Below, in pieces: positions 58,638-64,000 of a DNA stretch of 64,000 nucleotides. The notes beneath the pieces were generated by a model. It had not been told where the DNA came from and did no database searches. It saw only the letters and a program-made list of their open reading frames with translations. Positions within the stretch are counted from its first letter, which is position 1. Every line of letters starts with the position of its first letter. The DNA comes from Christensenellaceae bacterium Phil7 (GTDB taxonomy: Bacteria > Bacillota > Clostridia > Christensenellales > CAG-138). The position numbers were made by a program, and so were the translations under genes. The DNA is taken from the NCBI GenBank assembly GCA_001940845.1, contig MSGV01000035.1:1-64000 (forward strand), given 5' to 3'.

Positions 58638-58710
58638 CAAATATTCGCTCTACACTGGCCATTATAGAGCAAATATTTGAACATGTCAAGAGAGTTAGAG
58701 CAAATATTTG
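58638..58710 (-). promoter_or_regulatory. Leftward early promoter with three operators
   Basis: Minus strand TTGACA (58684-58689), 17-base spacer, TATAAT (58661-58666). Operators CAAATATTTG at 58701-58710 and 58670-58679 (in the spacer) and CAAATATTCG at 58638-58647. Site spacing of about 31-32 bases matches the 12.8-kb promoter. Confidence 0.85.
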
Positions 58711-58733
58711 AATTATATTTTTGGAGGCACTGT

Positions 58734-59228
58734 ATGTTCTTTGACATTTTCAAACGACTCTGCGAGGAAAAGGGGATTACACCCACAAAGGCAAGTGCGG
58801 AAATTGGTTTTAGCAAAGGCTCCGTGTCTTATTGGAAACAGCAATGGAGCCTTGGAAAAGAGGCTTTGCCGGATTCCATAAACGCTCAAAAAATTGCAGA
58901 TTTCTTCAATGTTTCCGTTGATTATCTTTTAGGTCGCACCGATGATCCGGTGGACTACGATAAAGATGGTGACGCTCTTGCCGCAATTCCGCTTACCTAT
59001 GTGGAGGCCGCAGGCGGCGACGTGAGAAAGGCCCGCGCTATCATGCTGGCTGCCGAACGCGACGCCCAGCGTGAGGTCTATCTCAAAAACGGCGGCTCCC
59101 GTTTCTCAAAGCAGGATGCCGATCTAATATTTGCTCTGTGGGGCGACACAGACGAAATTGACGAACACGATTTAGAGGACGTAAAAAGGTTTGCTGCATT
59201 TATTAAAGAGAGGAAGAGTGATAGATGA
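58734..59228 (+). CDS. Prophage repressor, XRE family
   Basis: 164 residues from ATG 58734 (TTGGAGG with 6-base spacing). N-terminal HTH (GITPTKASAEIGFSKGSVSY) followed by the NVSVDYLLGRTDD phrase usual for SinR/Xre-like repressors. The C-terminal part is acidic and helical (DIDEHDLEDVKRFAAFI-like) and replaces a peptidase domain. It is followed by an ImmA-type peptidase gene, so induction is probably by cleavage. Should bind the CAAATATTTG sites at 58.5-58.7 and 12.8 kb. Confidence 0.85.
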   Translation: MFFDIFKRLCEEKGITPTKASAEIGFSKGSVSYWKQQWSLGKEALPDSINAQKIADFFNVSVDYLLGRTDDPVDYDKDGDALAAIPLTYVEAAGGDVRKARAIMLAAERDAQREVYLKNGGSRFSKQDADLIFALWGDTDEIDEHDLEDVKRFAAFIKERKSDR

Positions 59229-59644
59229 CACTAAACGAGCTTTATGATCTTGCTATGGACGAGTGCGTCACTGTTGCGGACTTCTACCTCAGCAAGCGGG
59301 AGGCTCTTTCAACTATGGATTCTGACGGACATTGCTATGTAGCTATCGACCCATCGAAGGTTGCCTCCACGGCAGACGAAAAGACTAAATTAGCCCATGA
59401 ATTAGGCCACTGCGCGACAGGTGCCTTTTACAACGTCTTTTCTCCATTCGATTCAAGGCAGCGGAATGAAAACCGCGCCGATAAATGGGCAATAAAGAAG
59501 CTCATCCCGGAAGATGAGCTGGAAGATGCTGTGTCACAAGGGTACACAGAGATTTGGGAACTTGCCGACTTTTTTACCGTTACCGAGGATTTAATGCGCA
59601 AAGCTGTGAGCCTGTATCGGTACGGCAATCTTTATGCAGTTTAG
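59225..59644 (+). CDS. ImmA/IrrE-type metallopeptidase
   Basis: 139 residues. The zinc motif HELGH (about residue 60) is followed by ENRADKWAIKKL, the ImmA/IrrE signature. Overlaps the repressor gene by ATGA. In ICEBs1 and related elements such a peptidase cleaves the repressor after DNA damage or signalling. Confidence 0.88.
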   Translation: MTLNELYDLAMDECVTVADFYLSKREALSTMDSDGHCYVAIDPSKVASTADEKTKLAHELGHCATGAFYNVFSPFDSRQRNENRADKWAIKKLIPEDELEDAVSQGYTEIWELADFFTVTEDLMRKAVSLYRYGNLYAV

Positions 59645-59653
59645 GTGGTATGT

Positions 59654-60538
59654 ATGGACGGTCACGATTACGAATACCTTGTTGCCCGATACCTGAAGGG
59701 ACACGGTTACACCGGGACAAAGGTGACAAAGGGATCAGGAGATTTCGGCGTTGACATAATTGCTCACAAAGGCGGTCACAAATACGCGGTTCAATGCAAA
59801 TATTATTCAAACCCTGTCAGCGTTGGTGCCGTACAGGAAGCCGTTGCGGGTAAAGCGTACTATGGCTGCGACGCCGCTATGGTTGTCACGAACAGCACCT
59901 TTACAAAGGCTGCGCGGGAGCTTGCCCGCGCAAACGGCGTCATTTTACTTGAGGGAATCACAAAGGCAGGCGTAAACCGCCGCCTGCCGAAACTACTAAG
60001 GGTATCGTTGATCCTCGCCTACCTGTTTGTTGCTGCTGCCGGTATATCGGCAGCACTGGACGCCACAAAGGCGCAACCTCTCTGGAAAGCAGTAGGCAAT
60101 ATGGCAATCGTCATTCTTATGGTGGCTGCGCCCGTGCTGGCGTACTTCGGGTACAAAGGCTTTAGGCGATACCTTAAACGCCGGAAAGAAAAACCGAGGG
60201 CGCAAGCTACACCGGCAGAGCAAATAGCATCGATACAGCAGCCGGTAAATACTCAGGCGGCAAACACAGACACGCTTGCCGCCTATCTGAAGCTGGACTA
60301 TGGAGAAGAAGCGCTGGCAATCGCGCAAGCATTGTCCGGCGCTGACCGTGTCAGCGTGAGCGTAATACAGCGCCGGTGTAAATTTGGGTATACCCGCGCT
60401 TCTAAGCTCAAAGACACTTTAATTCGCTGCGGGCTTATTGTCCCGTGTGGATCAACGCAATACGGATGGTCCGAAAACGCAAAAAAGTCCTTCCTACAAG
60501 GCGTAGAAGGAAGCAAGGAGAGTACATATGTCTGTTGA
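59654..60538 (+). CDS. Membrane-anchored Mrr-like nuclease with winged-helix domain
   Basis: 294 residues from ATG 59654 (AGGTGG upstream). N-terminal Mrr_cat domain: GSGDFGVDIIAHKGG then YAVQCKYY gives the D ... QxK active site, followed by VGAVQEAVAG. Two membrane segments (about 118-140 and 148-170). The C-terminal part (about 215-290) resembles the FtsK gamma winged helix. Located between ImmA and integrase and overlapping the latter by 11 bases. Possible defence nuclease of the lysogen against incoming DNA; inferred. Confidence 0.75.
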   Translation: MDGHDYEYLVARYLKGHGYTGTKVTKGSGDFGVDIIAHKGGHKYAVQCKYYSNPVSVGAVQEAVAGKAYYGCDAAMVVTNSTFTKAARELARANGVILLEGITKAGVNRRLPKLLRVSLILAYLFVAAAGISAALDATKAQPLWKAVGNMAIVILMVAAPVLAYFGYKGFRRYLKRRKEKPRAQATPAEQIASIQQPVNTQAANTDTLAAYLKLDYGEEALAIAQALSGADRVSVSVIQRRCKFGYTRASKLKDTLIRCGLIVPCGSTQYGWSENAKKSFLQGVEGSKESTYVC

Positions 60539-62153
60539 GATAAATTGGCGTACGCCTACGACATCACCCAGGGAGAATGAACAGGCCGCTATCTATGCCC
60601 GCTATTCCAGTCATGGTCAGGGAGAACAATCTATCGAGGGGCAGCTATCAGAGGCGCACAAGTACGCTGCTTCAATGGGGTACAATGTCATACACGAATA
60701 CATAGACCGGGCGAAATCAGGCCGTACAGACAACCGTGAGCAATTTCAGCAAATGCTGAAGGACACGGCAAAGCACCAATTCAGTGTGATTATTCTCTGG
60801 AAGGTTGACCGTTTCGGGCGTAACCGTGAAGAGATTGCCATAAACAAAATGAAGTGTCGAAAGAACGGTGTCCGGGTGGAATACGTTGCAGAGCGCATAC
60901 CTGATTCCCCGGAGGGCGTTATTTTGGAAAGCGTTCTTGAAGGTTTCGCTGAATATTATAGTTTGCAGCTCTCTCAGAACATCCGGCGTGGCATCGCTGA
61001 AAGTGCCGACAAGTGCCAAGTCACCGGAGGCAACCGGCCTCTGGGTTACAAAACCGGCCCTGATAAGAAGTTTGTCATTGATGAAGATACTGCCCCCACC
61101 GTCAGGATGATCTTCACCATGTACGCTGGCGGAGCCACTGTAACAGAGATCGTGAGCAAGCTCAATGAGCTGGGCCTTCGTACACTCCGGGGCAAGCCGT
61201 TCACGTGCAACAGCTTGCACACCATCCTGAAGAATGAAAAGTATATCGGGATCTACAATAACCACGGCAGATGCATAGAAGGTGGGGTCCCGCGAATTAT
61301 TGACGACGACCTTTTCTACAAGGTGCAGGAAATGTTGAAGATCAACAAACGTGCTCCTGCAAAGACGTGGGCCAGAGCCGACTACATTCTTGCTGACAAG
61401 CTATTTTGTGGGAAATGCGGTACGGCCATGTTTGGGGAGAGCGGTACCAGCAAGACCGGTACCCGGTATAATTATTACATTTGCTCAAATAAGAAACGCT
61501 TTAAGAGTTGCGACAAGAAGGCCGTCCGGCAGGCAGATATAGAAAACTTAGTTGTCAAAGCCGTGTGTGATTTGCTGGAAGATACAGCGCTGCTTGACTT
61601 CATCATAGACAACACGTGGGCGTACTACATAGCGCAAGACGATAACCAAGAAGAACTGCGCAACCTTCAGAAAAATCTTGAGCAGACGGAAACGGCAATC
61701 CGCAATCTGATCCGGGCAATGGAGGCCGGTATATTCACAGAGGAAACAAAGCAGCGCATGGAAGAGCTTACCGCACAGAAGGCAGAGCTAAAGGCGGCCA
61801 TTGCAGACCGTGAGCTTGCGGGCAGCTTCCATCTCAAAAAGGAACACATCGCTTTCTACCTGTATGGCCTGAGAAAAGCAGACCACAGTGACAGAGAGAT
61901 ACAAAAGCGACTGATTCAGACCTTCGTGAATTCTGTCTATGTTTTCGACGACAGCATTAAGGTCACATTCAATTACAGCGATGAAAACAGCACGGTTACT
62001 CTTCAAATGCTGAAGGATGCAGAGGCGGGTGAAGTGTTCGGACGCTACGCCTCATGCTCCACCAAAGCAGTATTACACGAACACTCACTACTATTTAGGC
62101 GGCTTTGCTGTAACAGTGTGAATGTAATACAGTTAGAACCTCGACAGTCGTAG
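60528..62153 (+). CDS. int: Large serine recombinase (integrase)
   Basis: 541 residues. Resolvase domain with the catalytic Ser in AIYARYSS (about residue 27) and VDRFGRNREE; recombinase domain (about 165-280); zinc ribbon with KLFCGKCGTAMFG and CSNKKRFKSC (about 290-330); coiled coil (about 380-430). The last about 31 codons lie beyond the crossover core and so are probably host-side sequence. In the free phage the tail would differ. It catalyses integration into the tRNA-Ala 3' end. Confidence 0.9.
   Translation: MSVEINWRTPTTSPRENEQAAIYARYSSHGQGEQSIEGQLSEAHKYAASMGYNVIHEYIDRAKSGRTDNREQFQQMLKDTAKHQFSVIILWKVDRFGRNREEIAINKMKCRKNGVRVEYVAERIPDSPEGVILESVLEGFAEYYSLQLSQNIRRGIAESADKCQVTGGNRPLGYKTGPDKKFVIDEDTAPTVRMIFTMYAGGATVTEIVSKLNELGLRTLRGKPFTCNSLHTILKNEKYIGIYNNHGRCIEGGVPRIIDDDLFYKVQEMLKINKRAPAKTWARADYILADKLFCGKCGTAMFGESGTSKTGTRYNYYICSNKKRFKSCDKKAVRQADIENLVVKAVCDLLEDTALLDFIIDNTWAYYIAQDDNQEELRNLQKNLEQTETAIRNLIRAMEAGIFTEETKQRMEELTAQKAELKAAIADRELAGSFHLKKEHIAFYLYGLRKADHSDREIQKRLIQTFVNSVYVFDDSIKVTFNYSDENSTVTLQMLKDAEAGEVFGRYASCSTKAVLHEHSLLFRRLCCNSVNVIQLEPRQS
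62033..62085 (+). other. attR: attR: core and arm repeats inside the integrase gene
   Basis: Core ATGCTCCACCA (62054-62064). Around it AGTGTTCG (62033-62040) and CGAACACT (62078-62085) are a perfect 8-bp inverted repeat centred on the core centre (62059). The attL phage side has CGAACTCT at the same offset (+19 to +26). Confidence 0.72.
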
Positions 62154-62175
62154 GATTGTCGAGGTTCTATTTTTT
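62135..62175 (+). terminator. Terminator after the integrase
   Basis: AGAACCTCGACA (62135-62146) pairs with TGTCGAGGTTCT (62157-62168), followed by T6. It overlaps the end of the integrase frame. As it lies on the host side of the core, it was probably the original terminator of tRNA-Ala. The next 180 bases up to the catalase gene hold no ORF. Confidence 0.88.
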
Positions 62176-62358
62176 CTATCTTTTTTAGAGAAAATATCTC
62201 CGAATAAGCAAATATTTAACCACACCACTTCTGCGAAGTAGTTGTATTCTACCATCGAAAAAAATGTATCCTTGGCTTTAATGCAGGCAGAATTCGCATA
62301 CAGAAGCATAAACTCGATAGATTTGGAAATAATAATCATCAGAAAGCGAGGTAATGCT

Positions 62359-63027
62359 ATGTTTAAACATGAAAAAGAATTATTTCACCCGGTTAGTGTT
62401 GAAAGACCCAATCCCCAATATGCCGCACTTCTTCAGGAGCAGCTTGGAGGAGCCAATGGAGAACTCAAAGCTGCAATGCAATATATGTCCCAAAGCTTCA
62501 GAATCAAGGATCAAGCGATAAAGGATCTGTTTCTGGATATTGCAGCCGAAGAGCTTGGGCATATGGAGATGGTTGCCCAAACCATTAATCTTTTGAATGG
62601 ACACGAAGTGGAGGCATTTGCCGTACCCGCAGGCGAAATCCAGACCCACGTTCTTTTAGGGCTAAATCCTGGATTGATCAATGCCTCCGGGTATTCCTGG
62701 ACTTCCGATTATGTAACGGTCACCGGTGATCTTTGCGCAGATCTCCTATCGAATATTGCCTCTGAACAGCGTGCAAAGGTTGTCTATGAATATTTGTATA
62801 GGCAGATCGGCGATAAACGTGTAAAAGAAACCATAGATTTTCTTCTAAACCGCGAAGAGGCACATAACGCCATGTTCCAAGAGGCATTCAACAAGGTTCA
62901 GGATTCCGGATCTAACCGTGATTTTGGCACCACAAAGGCAGCAAAGATGTATTTCAGCATGTCTGAGCCTTCTCCCGCCAACACACCATTTCCTGATGCT
63001 GACGTGAATCCGCCTGCATTCAGATAA
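62359..63027 (+). CDS. CotJC-type manganese catalase family protein
   Basis: 222 residues from ATG 62359 (GCGAGGT upstream). Opening MFKHEKELFHPVSVERPNPQ, then the ferritin-like helices with LFLDIAAEELGHMEMVAQTI and AEELGH/EAHNAMF metal ligands. CotJC is a spore-coat-associated protein related to manganese catalase and may remove peroxide in spores or under stress. It supports a spore-forming clostridial host. Confidence 0.85.
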   Translation: MFKHEKELFHPVSVERPNPQYAALLQEQLGGANGELKAAMQYMSQSFRIKDQAIKDLFLDIAAEELGHMEMVAQTINLLNGHEVEAFAVPAGEIQTHVLLGLNPGLINASGYSWTSDYVTVTGDLCADLLSNIASEQRAKVVYEYLYRQIGDKRVKETIDFLLNREEAHNAMFQEAFNKVQDSGSNRDFGTTKAAKMYFSMSEPSPANTPFPDADVNPPAFR

Positions 63028-63072
63028 CACCATTTTTAAGAACTGTGGTATCCATCCTTTATGGATAAATGA

Positions 63073-63118
63073 CTCCAATGCAGACCTCATTTTTTGAGCT
63101 GCATTGGAGCCTATTTTA
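63073..63118. terminator. Terminator between converging host genes
   Basis: CTCCAATGCAG (63073-63083) pairs with CTGCATTGGAG (63099-63109), perfect 11 bp; plus-strand CTATTTTATT follows. Serves the catalase gene. Confidence 0.8.
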
Positions 63119-63150
63119 TTAAAAATGCTGCGCCCCGCCAATCATCTAAA

Positions 63151-63339
63151 TCAAATGGGCTCTCTTGGAATTATTATCACACAAGCAATATATGCAACTA
63201 TTCCGGTACCACAAAAAAGGCAGAATAATGCGCATATCAGCCGAACCAGAGTCGGGTCAATATCAAAATATTGAGCGATGCCGCCACAGACGCCATCTAT
63301 CTTTTTTTCCGTTCTGGACTTATATAGCCTCTTCTCCAT
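63151..63339 (-). CDS. PspC-domain membrane protein
   Basis: 62 residues from ATG 63339 (AAAGGAG upstream); an ATG seven codons earlier is less likely as it precedes the SD. KRLYKSRTEKKIDGVCGGIA and YFDIDPTLVRLI are the PspC signature, followed by one membrane helix and a short tail. Linked to envelope stress responses. Confidence 0.85.
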   Translation of the reverse strand: MEKRLYKSRTEKKIDGVCGGIAQYFDIDPTLVRLICALFCLFCGTGIVAYIACVIIIPREPI

Positions 63340-63360
63340 ATTCAACTCTCCTTTATTCAT

Positions 63361-63658
63361 TGTATGTCCATATGAACTCAGGCATGTATATTTATAAACT
63401 CATATTGGTTTCATGGCTGGTTCATATTGGATTTACTTTGCATACAATATCATTTTACCACCTTTTTTGTGACAAATCCAGCAGTATTTTCAATTGACGA
63501 ATGAATACTACATATGAATAATTTTTATAAGCATTGATTCACACGGAAATAAGACCTCTTCAAAAGAAACCCGATATTTGTACATTAGTCTCTCCAGTAT
63601 AATAGGGAACTGCTCGTAAAAAAATAAGCGGCCCTTTTTTTGATTTCGATGATCTTTC
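63361..63658. other. Intergenic region, no gene seen
   Basis: AT-rich. Upstream of the PspC gene; holds no ORF with a plausible SD. A plus-strand TATAAT (about 63598) has no gene downstream in this window. Confidence 0.5.
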
Positions 63659-64000
63659 CTATAGTGCTTCGAATATTCTTGTTCCCCTTTTCTTCAGCCA
63701 TAGCAATGCTAAAGCTGAGAGCAGCGCAAGCAGTACGCTCACAATGAGCATAAACAGCTCCACCGTAAGTCGGCTTCCGACCGCAGCATACAGCACACCA
63801 AGGAAAATGACCATTATCCAGCCACCGAACAGTGAGATTCCCACACTCATGCTCTGCTTGACAACGGCGGTTTCATTTGTCCAAGCCAAATTCGGAGACT
63901 TCAGATTGAGTATGAGACCCAGCGAAGCATTTAATATGACGAAGAGCTGGGGCAGTACCACCATCAGAACGGACGCCATAAGCCCCGGTCGAATGACGAC
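63659..64000 (-). CDS. ABC exporter permease, C-terminal part (partial)
   Basis: The frame is open to the window edge, so at least 113 residues of a longer protein are seen. Three membrane segments (VLMVVLPQLFVILNASLGLI; SVGISLFGGWIMVIFLGVLY; LFMLIVSVLLALLSALALLW) separated by LNLKSPNLAWTNETAVVKQS. That linker is typical of the putative ABC exporter family ABC_tran_2. Substrate unknown. Confidence 0.6.
   Translation of the reverse strand, partial: VVIRPGLMASVLMVVLPQLFVILNASLGLILNLKSPNLAWTNETAVVKQSMSVGISLFGGWIMVIFLGVLYAAVGSRLTVELFMLIVSVLLALLSALALLWLKKRGTRIFEAL

Overview
The window is a Clostridia-type (Firmicutes) chromosome segment carrying one complete-looking tailed-phage prophage of about 52.8 kb. 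Host sequence lies at both ends (1-9270 and about 62065-64000). Left host genes are an FtsX-like ABC exporter, a family-5 solute-binding lipoprotein, a block of lytic transglycosylase, coaE and polA, a DUF3307 membrane protein, a SatD-like protein and tRNA-Ala(CGC). Right host genes are a CotJC/manganese-catalase-type protein, a PspC-domain protein and the end of an ABC permease. Consensus SD sequences, sigma-A promoters and a spore-coat-type catalase fit a Gram-positive, probably endospore-forming clostridium.

The prophage sits between two copies of an 11-bp core (ATGCTCCACCA): one is the 3' end of tRNA-Ala (9260-9270), the other lies inside the 3' end of the large serine recombinase gene (62054-62064). 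The right end holds the lysogeny module on the plus strand: XRE repressor, ImmA/IrrE peptidase, a membrane-anchored Mrr-like nuclease and the integrase. To its left, on the minus strand, lie the cro-like gene, early and replication genes (DUF2800, DUF2815, family-A DNA polymerase, HNH endonuclease, ThyX, MazG-like, VapE primase/helicase, VRR-NUC, SNF2 helicase) and a sigma-like late regulator. The late operon continues leftward: head genes and terminases, portal, minor capsid, scaffold, capsid, connectors, tail, fibres, lysis. A second leftward early operon of small genes occupies 9.4-12.8 kb. It starts from a promoter with the same three-operator layout as the promoter facing the cro-like gene, so one repressor probably controls both.

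The most unusual part is 13.2-16.7 kb, between the small-gene operon and the lysis genes. Three near-identical 108-bp promoter-leader units, each with a perfect TTGACA-17-TATAAT promoter, drive three short plus-strand cassettes of small unrecognised proteins (one ribbon-helix-helix). Facing them on the minus strand are two stand-alone small RNA genes, each with its own strong promoter and intrinsic terminator. One carries a single type I-C-like CRISPR repeat with no second repeat and no cas genes. This is the layout of an RNA anti-CRISPR (a solitary repeat unit that occupies Cas proteins). The other RNA begins with a sequence complementary to the translation start region of the three cassettes. 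I read the region as a candidate anti-defence locus combining RNA and protein components.

Other features include a moron-like lipoprotein unit inserted in the late operon, a cloverleaf-like RNA without a normal anticodon arm, a Bro-N antirepressor broken by one ochre codon, a small gene split by a +1 frame change at a C7 run, and a 95-bp element shared by 12.9 and 46.4 kb. All function assignments come from reading motifs and context; no database search was run.
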